DNA from: SZUA-584 sp041656035 | GTDB taxonomy: Bacteria > Bacillota > Clostridia > Christensenellales > SZUA-584 | Reading direction: 5' to 3' | Assembly (NCBI GenBank): GCA_964586785.1 | Contig: CAZPHS010000011.1 | Span: 1-58,330 of the forward strand | DNA: 58,330 nucleotides | Shown here: positions 1-7,532 of the stretch, in pieces | How positions within the stretch are numbered: position 1 is the stretch's first letter | How the letters are laid out: every line of letters starts with the position of its first letter | The notes under the pieces: generated by a model | Told to the model about the DNA's origin: nothing | The model's input: only the letters and a program-made list of their open reading frames with translations | Database searches by the model: none | Program-made: the position numbers and the translations under genes

Positions 1-37
1 CTCATATCTATATACATGAGTGAAGGGAGATGTGTGT

Positions 38-508
38 ATGAATGCGAATGTGGCGGAAAAAAGCGCAAAGAAAAAGCCGGCGGGCGTGTTCTTGAAAAAC
101 GCGCTTAAAGGCACTTTGGTATCAATGGTGTTCACCGTTGCGGTAATACTGCTGTTTGCGCTGATAATTAAGGAAACAGGCCTTGCCGACAGCGTTATAG
201 CGCCTATAAACCAGATAATAAAAATAGGCGGCATAATGGCGGCGTCGTATTTTGCTATAAAAGGACTGGCAGAAAAGCAGTGGATTACGGGCGGTCTTGC
301 GGGCATGATGTTTATACTGTTAAGCTACCTTGTTTTTTCTCTCATAGAGGGGATGTTCGGAAATATCGCCTTGCTTTTCTCGGATATGCTTATGGGAATG
401 CTTGTGGGCATGGTGTTCGCGATTATTATAGCCAATTTTACAAAAACGGGGCGAAGAACGTCGAAAACATCGAAAAAACGGTCTCTGCCGTTTAGAAGGT
501 CAAAATAA
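38..508 (+). CDS. TIGR04086-type small membrane protein
   Basis: Predicted polytopic membrane protein of 156 residues. A basic N-terminus is followed by four hydrophobic segments (about residues 24-43, 54-72, 82-105 and 112-133) and a very basic C-terminal tail rich in Arg, Lys and Ser. The ATG at 38 is preferred over an in-frame GTG at 20 because AAGGGAG (23-29) lies 8 nt before it. In Clostridia, small membrane proteins of the TIGR04086 type are commonly found just before the SCIFF peptide gene, and the same neighbour is present here. The family name is therefore inferred from size, topology and context. No catalytic motif is visible and the function is unknown. The start of its operon lies outside the window. 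Confidence 0.7.
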   Translation: MNANVAEKSAKKKPAGVFLKNALKGTLVSMVFTVAVILLFALIIKETGLADSVIAPINQIIKIGGIMAASYFAIKGLAEKQWITGGLAGMMFILLSYLVFSLIEGMFGNIALLFSDMLMGMLVGMVFAIIIANFTKTGRRTSKTSKKRSLPFRRSK

Positions 509-513
509 TAAGG

Positions 514-543
514 TTGCATTCATACTGCCGTTTATTATATAAT
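514..543 (+). promoter_or_regulatory. Sigma-A-type promoter of scfA
   Basis: TTGCAT (514-519) and TATAAT (538-543) are separated by 18 nt. The motif starts just after the stop codon of the membrane protein and ends 43 nt before the scfA ATG, so the SCIFF peptide probably has its own strong promoter. Confidence 0.65.
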
Positions 544-586
544 CGGTAATGTAAAAACGGCTTTTGTTCGCATTGGAGGGTTACTT

Positions 587-733
587 ATGAAGCATATTAA
601 AACGGTTGTAAAGGGAAGCTTGAAGGACAATAAGGAAAAAACAGGCTGCGGAGAGTGCCAAACCTCGTGCCAGTCGGCGTGCAAAACATCGTGTACGCTT
701 GCCAATCAGCGCTGTGATAAAAAATATCGTTAG
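587..733 (+). CDS. scfA: SCIFF six-cysteine ranthipeptide precursor
   Basis: 48-residue precursor peptide. It begins MKHIKTVVKGSLKD and ends in a Cys-rich core with six cysteines at residues 21, 24, 28, 32, 36 and 43, matching the SCIFF pattern (six cysteines in forty-five residues). In characterised members a radical-SAM maturase installs non-alpha thioether crosslinks between Cys and Thr residues; Thr 26, 34 and 37 lie within the core here. GGAGGG (575-580) is 6 nt before the ATG. The gene has its own promoter and is followed by a hairpin before scfB, so much more peptide mRNA than maturase mRNA is expected. SCIFF peptides are nearly universal in Clostridia; their role is still poorly understood, with quorum-type or regulatory roles proposed. 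Confidence 0.95.
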   Translation: MKHIKTVVKGSLKDNKEKTGCGECQTSCQSACKTSCTLANQRCDKKYR

Positions 734-751
734 AAAAAAACCACGTTTATA

Positions 752-778
752 AAAGCGGCTGAAGCGGTCCGCTTTTTT
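752..778 (+). terminator. Terminator/attenuator between scfA and scfB
   Basis: AAAGCGG (752-758) pairs with CCGCTTT (769-775) across a 10-nt loop, and the T-run continues to 778. It sits 19 nt after the scfA stop and ends 20 nt before scfB, as expected for partial readthrough from a highly expressed peptide gene into its maturase. Confidence 0.75.
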
Positions 779-798
779 GTTTTTGAAAGAGGATTTAA

Positions 799-2124
799 TT
801 GATTCACGCGTTTACATACGGCGGCGGCCGGTACGTGCTCGATGTTGAAACGGGCAGCATACATATGCCGGACGAAGAAAGCTATAAAGTTTTAGAGGAG
901 CTGGAGCGGACGGAGGCGCAGGGCGGCGATATTAACGCGGCTTTGCGCGGCGGCGGAGAGATAGCGGACGAGCTGCTTGAGTTAAAGCGTGCGGGGCTGC
1001 TGTTTTCCGCGCCCGATAAGGACACGCCGATGCCGGAAAACGTTATAAAGGCCATGTGCCTGCATTTGGCTCACGACTGCGACCTGCGCTGCGCTTACTG
1101 CTTCGCCAAGGGCGGCGCGTTTGCCGGGAAGCGTGAGCTTATGAGCGCCGAAACCGCGAAGGCCGCCATAGATTTTGTGATAAATATTTCGGGTGCGCGG
1201 CGCAATATAGAAATAGATTTTTTCGGCGGCGAGCCGCTTCTTAATTTTAGCGTGCTTAAAAAGACGGTGAGCTACGCGCGAAGCAAAGAGAAGCAGTCCG
1301 GAAAGCATTTTCGGTTTACCGTAACAACCAACGCTTACGGTATAACGGATGAGATGATAAAGTATTTAAATCGCCAAATGGATAATGTGGTTGTCAGCAT
1401 AGACGGGCGGCAGCATGTACACGACGCCGTGCGCAAAACGGCGGGCGGAGCGGGAAGCTACGAAAGGGTGGCGGAAAACGCTTACAAGCTGCTTGCCGGC
1501 AGGCAGGGAGAATATTACGTGCGCGGCACATTTACGGCGAATAATCTTGATTTTTCGCGGGATGTGCTGCACTTAGCCGATTTGGGATACTCCGGCGTTT
1601 CTATAGAGCCGGTAGTCACCGCCGGAGCCAACGCCATAAAAGAGGAGCATCTGCCCGCGGTTTTCGCGGAGTACGAAACGCTTGCCGCGGAATATGCGCG
1701 GCGCAGGAAGGAAGGCGCGGGATTTACCTTCTTCCACTTTATGGTGGACTTAAACGCGGGGCCGTGCAAGCTAAAGCGCATACGCGGCTGCGGCGCGGGC
1801 ACCGAATACGTGGCGGTGTCTCCCGCGGGGGATATATACCCTTGCCATCAGTTCGTTTCGCGCCCCGAATATAAAATAGGCAGCGTGTTTAAAAAAGGAC
1901 TTGACGGGGCGATAACACGGCGGTTTGAACAATGCAATATAAACAATATATCGGAATGCCAACGGTGCTGGGCAAAATATTATTGCAGCGGGGGATGCGC
2001 CGCCGCCAATTTCAACATAAACAACGATATATTTGTTCCGTATAAAATAGGCTGCGCTATGCAGAAAAAAAGGCTGGAAATCGCGCTGGCCGTCGCCGCG
2101 GCGGAGCAGGCGGAAGAAATATGA
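799..2124 (+). CDS. scfB: SCIFF radical SAM maturase
   Basis: Radical S-adenosylmethionine enzyme that crosslinks the ScfA peptide through thioether bonds. The CxxxCxxC cluster motif is Cys94, Cys98 and Cys101 (CDLRCAYC). The region before it (about residues 1-75) resembles the peptide-binding RRE-like domain of such maturases. A C-terminal SPASM region (about 325-425) holds further cysteines for auxiliary Fe-S clusters, including CGAGTEY, YPCHQF, CQRCWAKYYCSGGC and GCAMQKK. The length of 441 residues is usual for the family. The start is TTG at 799 with AGAGGA (788-793) in front. It is paired with scfA as in other Clostridia and ends 3 nt before the convergent glpP. Confidence 0.95.
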   Translation: MIHAFTYGGGRYVLDVETGSIHMPDEESYKVLEELERTEAQGGDINAALRGGGEIADELLELKRAGLLFSAPDKDTPMPENVIKAMCLHLAHDCDLRCAYCFAKGGAFAGKRELMSAETAKAAIDFVINISGARRNIEIDFFGGEPLLNFSVLKKTVSYARSKEKQSGKHFRFTVTTNAYGITDEMIKYLNRQMDNVVVSIDGRQHVHDAVRKTAGGAGSYERVAENAYKLLAGRQGEYYVRGTFTANNLDFSRDVLHLADLGYSGVSIEPVVTAGANAIKEEHLPAVFAEYETLAAEYARRRKEGAGFTFFHFMVDLNAGPCKLKRIRGCGAGTEYVAVSPAGDIYPCHQFVSRPEYKIGSVFKKGLDGAITRRFEQCNINNISECQRCWAKYYCSGGCAAANFNINNDIFVPYKIGCAMQKKRLEIALAVAAAEQAEEI

Positions 2125-2127
2125 TTG

Positions 2128-2691
2128 TTATTCGTGCCAAAGGTCTCGGCAGCTCGTGGATATGCCCACGGCGCCCGCCGAAAGCGCGGCTACCGCTTCC
2201 TGCCGTTGAGTGATAAGCCCTCCGGCTATAACGGGTATATCAACCGCCTGTGTAAAACGCTGTATAACGCCCGGTATTATGCCGGGCATAAGCTCCGCCA
2301 TAGACGGTTTTATACGGGCGGCGGTACGCACCGCGTCGCCTAATGACGCGCTGTCTACCGCAAAGAAACGCTGTATGCAGAAAATGCCCTGTTCGCGCGC
2401 ATATTTGATAAGAGAAGTATGCGTGCTGATTATGCCGCTCGGCTCCATACTGGAATATACGTAGTCAAGAGCCCTCGAGCCGGACGCGAGCCCGTCAATT
2501 AAATCCATATGTAAAAAGATGCGGCTGCCCGCGGATTTCGCGGCGTCCACACACGCCTTGGCTGAAAATATATCGGTGCCGAGAAGTATTATATTGGACA
2601 CGCCAAAAGCCAGCGCGGCTTCAAGCGCTTCGCGGCTTTGCGCCGCCGCGATAACGGGGTTATCGCATATATCCTCTATAAAGCTGTGCAT
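2128..2691 (-). CDS. glpP: Glycerol-3-phosphate responsive antiterminator (GlpP)
   Basis: 187-residue GlpP-type antiterminator with a TIM-barrel-like fold. In Firmicutes GlpP binds glycerol-3-phosphate and the leader mRNA of glycerol genes to prevent early termination. Recognisable stretches are the N-terminal FIEDICDNPVIAA, the HMDLIDGL segment (about 81-88), the central IQRFFAVDS, and the C-terminal PVIAGGLI and GAVGISTS phosphate-binding loops. An AAGGGG site lies before the ATG on the minus strand. It is the only confident minus-strand gene in the window, and no glpF, glpK or glpD is nearby, so its targets must lie elsewhere. It converges with scfB with a 3-nt gap and no obvious shared terminator. 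Confidence 0.9.
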   Translation of the reverse strand: MHSFIEDICDNPVIAAAQSREALEAALAFGVSNIILLGTDIFSAKACVDAAKSAGSRIFLHMDLIDGLASGSRALDYVYSSMEPSGIISTHTSLIKYAREQGIFCIQRFFAVDSASLGDAVRTAARIKPSMAELMPGIIPGVIQRFTQAVDIPVIAGGLITQRQEAVAALSAGAVGISTSCRDLWHE

Positions 2692-2723
2692 ACGTCCGCC
2701 CCTTTTCTCGACGTTTTTACATT

Positions 2724-2753
2724 ATTATACCACGATGCCGGCACTATTTACAA
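2724..2753 (-). promoter_or_regulatory. Promoter of glpP (minus strand)
   Basis: On the minus strand TTGTAA (2753-2748) and TATAAT (2729-2724) are 18 nt apart, reading toward the glpP start at 2691. The rest of the 249-nt divergent gap (2692-2940) shows no convincing + strand promoter for the STAS gene. Confidence 0.6.
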
Positions 2754-2940
2754 AGAATATGAACAATGATATTATGACGTGCAGGGGAGTTATTTACGGA
2801 CCCGAAAAAGAAGGAAGTTTATACTGATAACCGGCTTTAAAAGTAAAGCGTAACATTATAGCAAGCCGTGCGGCGGTGAATATTATTGCTTTAAGCAAAA
2901 AAGCGGCGCAATCGAGAAACAAAACAGGGGAGGGAAGAAA

Positions 2941-3261
2941 ATGCTCTTGGATGCCAATTATGATGAGGGACACAGCACTTGGGATGTTCACCTGTACGGA
3001 GAGGTCGATATTTACAACGCGGAAAGTTTGAAAAGCGAACTTCACGCTCTTATTGACGAGAAAAAAGCCGATATTGTTCTTGACTGCGAAAGCTTAAAGT
3101 ATATTGATTCGACAGGGCTTGGCGTACTCGTCAGCGCTTTGAAGAAGGTGAAAGAAGCTGAAAAGCAGATAAGCATAATCAACTTAAAACCTTACATCGC
3201 AAAAATATTTACATTGACGGGGCTGGACAGAATATTTGCAATAGAGGTGAGCGATAAGTGA
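2941..3261 (+). CDS. STAS-domain anti-anti-sigma factor
   Basis: 106-residue single STAS domain of the SpoIIAA/RsbV type. Residues 52-61 (DSTGLGVLVS region, with the Ser about position 57 in IDSTGLG) form the conserved phosphorylation site. In this family an unphosphorylated antagonist binds the HATPase anti-sigma factor and frees the sigma factor; phosphorylation of the Ser switches it off. AGGGGAGGG precedes the ATG. The stop overlaps the GTG of the next gene by 4 nt, so the two are translationally coupled. The order STAS-HATPase-sigma matches spoIIA and rsb operons; sequence alone does not tell whether stress or development is the input. Confidence 0.9.
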   Translation: MLLDANYDEGHSTWDVHLYGEVDIYNAESLKSELHALIDEKKADIVLDCESLKYIDSTGLGVLVSALKKVKEAEKQISIINLKPYIAKIFTLTGLDRIFAIEVSDK

Positions 3262-3632
3262 ACAGCGATATTATCCGTCTTAGCGTTCCGGCCAAGCCCG
3301 ATTATATACTTGCCGTGCGGCTGGTGGTTTCCGCCGTGGCCGAGCGTGTCGGTTTTGATATAGAGGATATAGAGGATTTAAAGGTGGCAAGCGCGGAGGC
3401 GTGTACAATGCTGCTTGCGGCGGAGCCCGAATCAATAGAGCTTTGCGTGACTGTTAATAACGGTCTTTTTTTAAAATTTGTCGCGGCGGGGAAAGCCGCG
3501 GGAGTTGCGGCGGACAGGGAGGCCAACGGCGAGTTAAGCCAGTATCTGTTGGACGCGCTGGTGGACGAGTGTGATTTTATATCCGGCGGCGGCGCGGTAA
3601 GCGCCGTTACATTGAATAAAAGGCTGCCGTAA
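3258..3632 (+). CDS. RsbW/SpoIIAB-like protein, degenerate ATP site
   Basis: 124-residue protein in the anti-sigma kinase position of the operon, starting with GTG at 3258 inside the stop of the STAS gene. The segment DIEDLKVASAEACTMLL (about residues 36-52) aligns with the RsbW/SpoIIAB N-box region, where the usual sequence is EACTNA. The Glu is kept but the Mg-binding Asn is replaced by Met. No DxGxG (G1) or GxG (G2) ATP-lid motif can be seen later. It is therefore probably HATPase-derived but may be unable to bind ATP or phosphorylate the STAS protein. An intact HATPase is encoded on the far side of the sigma gene (4531-4926). Identity as an anti-sigma partner is inferred from position and N-box similarity. 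Confidence 0.7.
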   Translation: MNSDIIRLSVPAKPDYILAVRLVVSAVAERVGFDIEDIEDLKVASAEACTMLLAAEPESIELCVTVNNGLFLKFVAAGKAAGVAADREANGELSQYLLDALVDECDFISGGGAVSAVTLNKRLP

Positions 3633-3680
3633 CAATAAACGGACAGGCATATAAGCGGAAGGGATTAAAGCTTTTGGCGT

Positions 3681-4436
3681 TTGGGGAAGGCTATGTGTGA
3701 GCGATTCGAAGATCTGAAAGAACAGGAATTGTTTTTAGAGTATGAGCAAAGCAGGGACGAAACTCTAAGAAATTATATTCTTGAGAGATTTTTGTATATC
3801 GCCGAGATAGTCGCCAAAAAGTTTGTCGGCAGGGGCGTGGAATACGACGATTTGTATCAGGTCGCGTCGCTCGCTCTCGTCAAAGCGCTCGAGCGTTTTG
3901 AATGCTCGCGGGGTGTAAAGTTCGCCAGTTTCGCCACGCCTACTCTTGTCGGGGAGATAAAAAACTATTTTCGCGATAAGACGCGCATGATACGCATTTC
4001 ACGCAGGGAAAGTGAAATGATACGGAAACTTGAGGACGCAAAAGGAGCCATATCGGCGCGGCAGGGGCACGGCGCGACGCCGGAGCAGGTGGCGGAGTAT
4101 CTTGGTTTTTCGGTTGAGCGCATACTCGAGCTTATGGAAGCGCAGACGGCCGGCTACGCCGCTTCGCTGGATAGTTACGTAGCCGTTAATGAAGACGCGA
4201 AATTTATTAAACTCGTGGGCTGCACCGACAACGCCTACGAAAAGGTTGAGGACAGGGCTTTTCTTGCGTATTGTTTTGATCATTTAAGCGACGTTGAAAA
4301 ACAGGTAATACACGAGCGTTATGTGGGCGATAAAAGCCAGCGCGAAGTGGCGGCGTCCCTTGGAGTATCTCAAATGTATGTGTCGCGTATTGAGCGCAAG
4401 ATACTTTTAAAGTTCCGAAATTTCTATGAGAAATGA
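3681..4436 (+). CDS. SigB/SigF/SigG-family RNA polymerase sigma factor
   Basis: Alternative sigma-70 factor of about 251 residues without region 1. Region 2 is clear: VEYDDLYQVASLALVKALERF followed by KFASFATPTLVGEIKNYFRDK, the -10-binding and core-binding part. Region 3 covers about 110-160. Region 4 near the C-terminus has SQREVAASLGVSQMYVSRIERK, a helix-turn-helix for -35 recognition. The GEIKNYFRDKTR stretch is closer to SigB than to SigF. Two starts are possible: TTG at 3681, or ATG at 3693, where GGGGAAGG is only 2 nt away. Gene order STAS-HATPase-sigma-HATPase implies control by partner switching. A SigB-like promoter begins right after its stop codon. Confidence 0.92.
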   Translation: MGKAMCERFEDLKEQELFLEYEQSRDETLRNYILERFLYIAEIVAKKFVGRGVEYDDLYQVASLALVKALERFECSRGVKFASFATPTLVGEIKNYFRDKTRMIRISRRESEMIRKLEDAKGAISARQGHGATPEQVAEYLGFSVERILELMEAQTAGYAASLDSYVAVNEDAKFIKLVGCTDNAYEKVEDRAFLAYCFDHLSDVEKQVIHERYVGDKSQREVAASLGVSQMYVSRIERKILLKFRNFYEK

Positions 4437-4462
4437 GTTTAGAAAAGCTTGCTTGAGGGTAT
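4437..4462 (+). promoter_or_regulatory. Candidate SigB-type promoter
   Basis: GTTTAG (4437-4442) and GGGTAT (4457-4462) are 14 nt apart, close to the B. subtilis SigB/SigF consensus (GTTTAA, 12-15 nt, GGGTAT). It starts directly after the sigma gene and reads into the second HATPase gene, so the sigma factor could drive its own regulator. This is a motif match by eye only. Confidence 0.5.
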
Positions 4463-4530
4463 ATAGATGTTGAGCACGGTACACGGAGCGGAGCGCCGGG
4501 TACAACTCTTTGTGCTTTTGGTGCTTTTTA

Positions 4531-4926
4531 ATGAGCTATTCAAGCCGATATGTGCTGACATCTATAGATGATATTAAAAAAGTTGCGGAGTGTGTTTTAA
4601 CTGGAATACAAAAGCACGCGCCGCTTAGCGAAGAAAGAAGATATGATATAACGCTTGTTATAAACGAGCTTTTGGTAAACAGTTTTGAACATGCCATGCC
4701 TACGGTGCAGTCACCCGTTATATTTAAAGCGGGGGTGGTGGGAAGGCAGCTGCGCATAGGCGTTGCGGACGGCGGCAGAGGTTTTGTGCACGAAAGCGTT
4801 ATCGCGAAGCCGGACGATGTATTATTTCGTGAACGCGGACGGGGGCTTATGCTTGTGCGCGCTCTTTGCGAAGAGATAAGGTACAACAGATGCGGGAATA
4901 GCGTTGAGGTCAAAATGGCGCTTTGA
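4531..4926 (+). CDS. RsbW-like HATPase with intact ATP site
   Basis: 131-residue HATPase_c protein of the anti-sigma serine kinase/RsbT class. All ATP-site boxes are visible: N-box INELLVNSFEHA (about residues 45-56), G1 VADGGRGF (about 82-89) and G2 ERGRGLMLV (about 104-112). It therefore fits better than the protein at 3258-3632 as the active kinase that phosphorylates the STAS protein and/or holds the sigma factor. The ATG at 4531 is taken as start; an upstream in-frame TTG at 4510 is possible, and neither has a clear ribosome site. It sits 94 nt after the sigma gene behind a SigB-like promoter and ends before a terminator. Confidence 0.82.
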   Translation: MSYSSRYVLTSIDDIKKVAECVLTGIQKHAPLSEERRYDITLVINELLVNSFEHAMPTVQSPVIFKAGVVGRQLRIGVADGGRGFVHESVIAKPDDVLFRERGRGLMLVRALCEEIRYNRCGNSVEVKMAL

Positions 4927-4943
4927 CATTTTTTTTAGGCTGT

Positions 4944-4967
4944 ACCGCACGGATTCGCGGTTTTTTT
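4944..4967 (+). terminator. Terminator of the sigma-factor module
   Basis: ACCGC (4944-4948) pairs with GCGGT (4957-4961) across an 8-nt loop, followed by seven T (4961-4967). The stem is short but the T-run is strong, and it lies between the HATPase gene and the promoter of the next gene. Confidence 0.6.
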
Positions 4968-4987
4968 ATTTTCCCTGTCAAAGGGTT

Positions 4988-5016
4988 TTGCTAAACATAC
5001 AGAGAATAGTTATACA
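4988..5016 (+). promoter_or_regulatory. Sigma-A-type promoter of the hlyD-like gene
   Basis: TTGCTA (4988-4993) and TATACA (5011-5016) with a 17-nt spacer, 21 nt before the ATG at 5038. It probably drives the hlyD-like/yggS/sepF group. Confidence 0.55.
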
Positions 5017-5037
5017 TGCACCTTGGAAGGGGTTTTT

Positions 5038-6219
5038 ATGGCGGTAAGGCGCAGACCAAGATTTAAGTTCTTTATAATTATGTTTGTGGTTATAAGTGTC
5101 TTTGGCGCCATACTGGCAATGCTTCTGCGCAGCCGCCCGACCGTCGCTGTGGAATGGGCTTCGGCGGAGTTTGACGCAAGGTTTGAAATGCTTATTGTTC
5201 GCGATGAAGTCGTCTATCTGTCAAAGAATTACGGCAAAACGAAATTTATTGCGGAAGAAGCCCAAAGTGTCGTAGCGGGGGACGCAATAGCGGAAGTTTA
5301 TGAGTGGGGCTACAACGACGACTCCTTGTCAAAACTGGTGGAGCTGCAAAAAAGCATATTAAAGCACCAGATTGAAGAACGGCGCAAAGGGATAATTGAT
5401 GAAAAATTAAACGAGATAAACGGAAGGATTGATTCTAACGCGCGCGATATTCAGCAGGCTGTTCATAAACAAAATAATTTTGTCATGCTTGGCCTTGAGC
5501 GGCAGATGGAAGCGCTGCTAAGCGAGCGTATGCAATATCTTAAGGGCGTGACAGTGCCCGACGATCATTTGAGAGACCTTTATGAGCAGGAAGAAGAACT
5601 GCAGAATATGTTCTCAAAATGGCGAAAACTGCTTGTCGCGGAAGACGGCGGCGCCGTAAGTTTTTACTTTGACGGCTGCGAGAGGCTAATGTCGAAGGAG
5701 AACATAGGAAAATTTACGCGGGTCGCCATTGAAGAGGTTATGGCGGGCAAAACGGTGCAGATATCGCAGGATAACCAGGCTTACGCGCCGCTTTACCGTC
5801 TGGTAAATGAAAACGAGTGGTATGTGGTTCTTTTGTCAGATAAAAGGATACCCGAGATGTATAAGGGCAACACATTTTCAATTGTTTTTGACGAGTACCT
5901 TCATATGCGTTATAACGGGGTGGTATACGACGCGTCGGGGCTTGAAAATAATGACGGTTTTGTGTACACTATAATGATACAGGATAATATAGGGGCGCTT
6001 TTGGGCGACAGGCGCGTATCGGCAAGGCTCTACGGCGTGCAGGAATCGCTGCGAATACCTAAAAGCTGTGTTATAACAATAGAACGCGCTGATTATGTGG
6101 AAACGCTTGACGGAGAGTATATACCTGTTGATATAGTTGCGGACGACGGTGAATATGTGCTTATAAAGAATTATCAGCAACAGCCCGCATTAAAACTTGG
6201 TCAGATGATTTACAGATAA
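5038..6219 (+). CDS. HlyD-like membrane-anchored protein
   Basis: 393-residue protein with one N-terminal membrane anchor (about residues 10-30) after an Arg-rich start, so most of it should lie outside the membrane. Residues 85-190 are rich in Glu, Lys, Gln and Leu with heptad-like spacing and are probably coiled coil. The rest has short beta-rich segments, and PKSCVI near residue 345 resembles the C-terminal part of HlyD/RND adaptor proteins. No ABC or RND partner is next to it. In Clostridia such HlyD-like proteins often precede the yggS-sepF-divIVA group, so a role in cell envelope or division is possible. GGAAGGGG (5025-5032) supports the ATG at 5038 over a TTG at 5023. Confidence 0.7.
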   Translation: MAVRRRPRFKFFIIMFVVISVFGAILAMLLRSRPTVAVEWASAEFDARFEMLIVRDEVVYLSKNYGKTKFIAEEAQSVVAGDAIAEVYEWGYNDDSLSKLVELQKSILKHQIEERRKGIIDEKLNEINGRIDSNARDIQQAVHKQNNFVMLGLERQMEALLSERMQYLKGVTVPDDHLRDLYEQEEELQNMFSKWRKLLVAEDGGAVSFYFDGCERLMSKENIGKFTRVAIEEVMAGKTVQISQDNQAYAPLYRLVNENEWYVVLLSDKRIPEMYKGNTFSIVFDEYLHMRYNGVVYDASGLENNDGFVYTIMIQDNIGALLGDRRVSARLYGVQESLRIPKSCVITIERADYVETLDGEYIPVDIVADDGEYVLIKNYQQQPALKLGQMIYR

Positions 6220-6249
6220 AGAGCGTCATATGTTAAGGCGGACAAATAA

Positions 6250-6933
6250 ATGACCGATATAATAAGAAACATAGAGATTATTAAAGAAAGGGTTGATGCC
6301 AGCGCGAAAAAAACAGGAAGAACAAAAAGCGATATTGCTATTGTTGCGGTCAGCAAAACGGTGGGCATCGATGCCGTTGGACAGGCTGAAAAAGCCGGCA
6401 TACGGGATTTCGGTGAGAATCGTGTCCAGGAGTATCTGAAAAAACGTGAGGAATTTTCAGAAAACGTTAACTGGCACATAATAGGGCCGCTGCAAAGCAA
6501 TAAGGTTAAGTATATTATCAATGGAATATACTTGCTGCAATCGCTGGACAGGCTTTCCCTGGCGCGGGAGATAGAAAAACAGTGCGAAAAAAATGGCACG
6601 GAACTCTCTGCGCTTGTGCAGCTTAACATCGGCAAAGAACCGACAAAATCAGGCATATACGAGGAAAACCTTGAATCTTTTCTAAAAGAGCTGTCTGTTA
6701 TGAGGAGGATTCGTATAAAAGGGCTTATGGCGATACCGCCTATGGCGCTTGAAGCGGATGACAACAGACCGTATTTTGTAAAGATGCGTAAGCTTTTCGA
6801 AAAATTCAGGAAGGTATATACTTCGTTTACTTACTTATCTATGGGTATGTCGGGCGATTTTGAGGCTGCTATAGAAGAAGGCTCAAATATGGTCAGAATA
6901 GGGACGGCTGTGTTTGGAGCGAGGTCAAATTAA
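6250..6933 (+). CDS. YggS/PLPBP-family pyridoxal phosphate-binding protein
   Basis: 227-residue PLP-homeostasis protein of the YggS/PROSC (YlmE) family, a single alanine-racemase-like barrel that binds pyridoxal phosphate without a known enzymatic reaction. The PLP lysine is in IAIVAVSKTV (about Lys36). IRDFGENRVQEYLKK and WHIIGPLQSNKVKYI are family signatures, and YLSMGMSGDFEAAIEEGSNMVRIGTAVFG near the C-terminus holds the phosphate-binding residues. AAGGCGG precedes the ATG. It is followed by sepF 23 nt downstream, the usual Firmicutes order ylmE-ylmF(sepF)-divIVA. Confidence 0.93.
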   Translation: MTDIIRNIEIIKERVDASAKKTGRTKSDIAIVAVSKTVGIDAVGQAEKAGIRDFGENRVQEYLKKREEFSENVNWHIIGPLQSNKVKYIINGIYLLQSLDRLSLAREIEKQCEKNGTELSALVQLNIGKEPTKSGIYEENLESFLKELSVMRRIRIKGLMAIPPMALEADDNRPYFVKMRKLFEKFRKVYTSFTYLSMGMSGDFEAAIEEGSNMVRIGTAVFGARSN

Positions 6934-6956
6934 AAATTCAGGGGGTTACAAATATT

Positions 6957-7415
6957 ATGGCGAGAGGTTTCTTTAACCGTATTCTTGATGCGGTGGGCCT
7001 TGAAGAGGAAGAGTATGAGGATGAAGAGATGATGGATGATGATGAAAACTTCTACGAGGAAGAAGCACAGATACAGGAGGATTCACGTTCAAGGCGCAGA
7101 CAGTCAAAAGTAATCGGTATGCCCAACTCGGCTGCGAAAATGCGTATGCTTGTATATCAGCCATGCAGTTACGAGGAAGCGGAATCGATAATAGACAATC
7201 TTAAGGCAAGAAAACCGGTAATAATGAATTTGGACGAGCTTGACCGGGAACTTGCGCAAAGGATTATAGACTTTATAGGCGGCGCGGTGTATTCGCTTGG
7301 GGGAGATCTTAAAAAAGTGGCTCGAAACATATTCGTAGTCGCGCCCTCAAACGTCGATGTGATGCAAAATGTGGACGAACGGGGAAGCCGCGAGGGTTTT
7401 CGCAGGTTTGATTAA
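6957..7415 (+). CDS. sepF: Cell division protein SepF
   Basis: 152-residue SepF, a membrane-binding protein that anchors and bundles FtsZ filaments at the division site in Gram-positive bacteria. An N-terminal amphipathic helix (ARGFFNRILDAVGL) for membrane binding is followed by a very acidic linker (about 17-45) and the conserved DUF552 core (about 62-140) with CSYEEAESIIDNLKARKPVI and a GGAVYSLGGDLKKVARNIFVVAP stretch. The length is typical. It lies in the yggS-sepF-divIVA cluster. A hairpin follows the stop codon, so divIVA may be partly uncoupled from it. Confidence 0.95.
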   Translation: MARGFFNRILDAVGLEEEEYEDEEMMDDDENFYEEEAQIQEDSRSRRRQSKVIGMPNSAAKMRMLVYQPCSYEEAESIIDNLKARKPVIMNLDELDRELAQRIIDFIGGAVYSLGGDLKKVARNIFVVAPSNVDVMQNVDERGSREGFRRFD

Positions 7416-7426
7416 TAATTTTTAAG

Positions 7427-7461
7427 ATGCGTGCCGCAGGATTCTCTTGCGGCATGTGCAT
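7427..7461 (+). promoter_or_regulatory. Hairpin between sepF and divIVA
   Basis: TGCCGCAGG (7432-7440) pairs with CTTGCGGCA (7446-7454), extended by ATGC/GCAT at the base (7427-7430 and 7458-7461). There is no T-run, so it is more likely an mRNA-stability or processing element than a terminator. Confidence 0.5.
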
Positions 7462-7532
7462 TGTATAGTATGGTGTTGATTGAGATATGATATCAATGCT
7501 TGCTAAAATTATTTTTGAAAGGGGAAGCGGGC

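Noticed and set aside
2128..2691. Local glycerol operon controlled by glpP
   Set aside because: No glpF, glpK or glpD lies nearby; neighbours are the SCIFF and sigma-factor genes.
2941..4436. spoIIAA-spoIIAB-sigF operon
   Set aside because: The order fits, but region 2 of the sigma factor is closer to SigB and the HATPase in the SpoIIAB position lacks its ATP-site residues, so the SigF name was not used.
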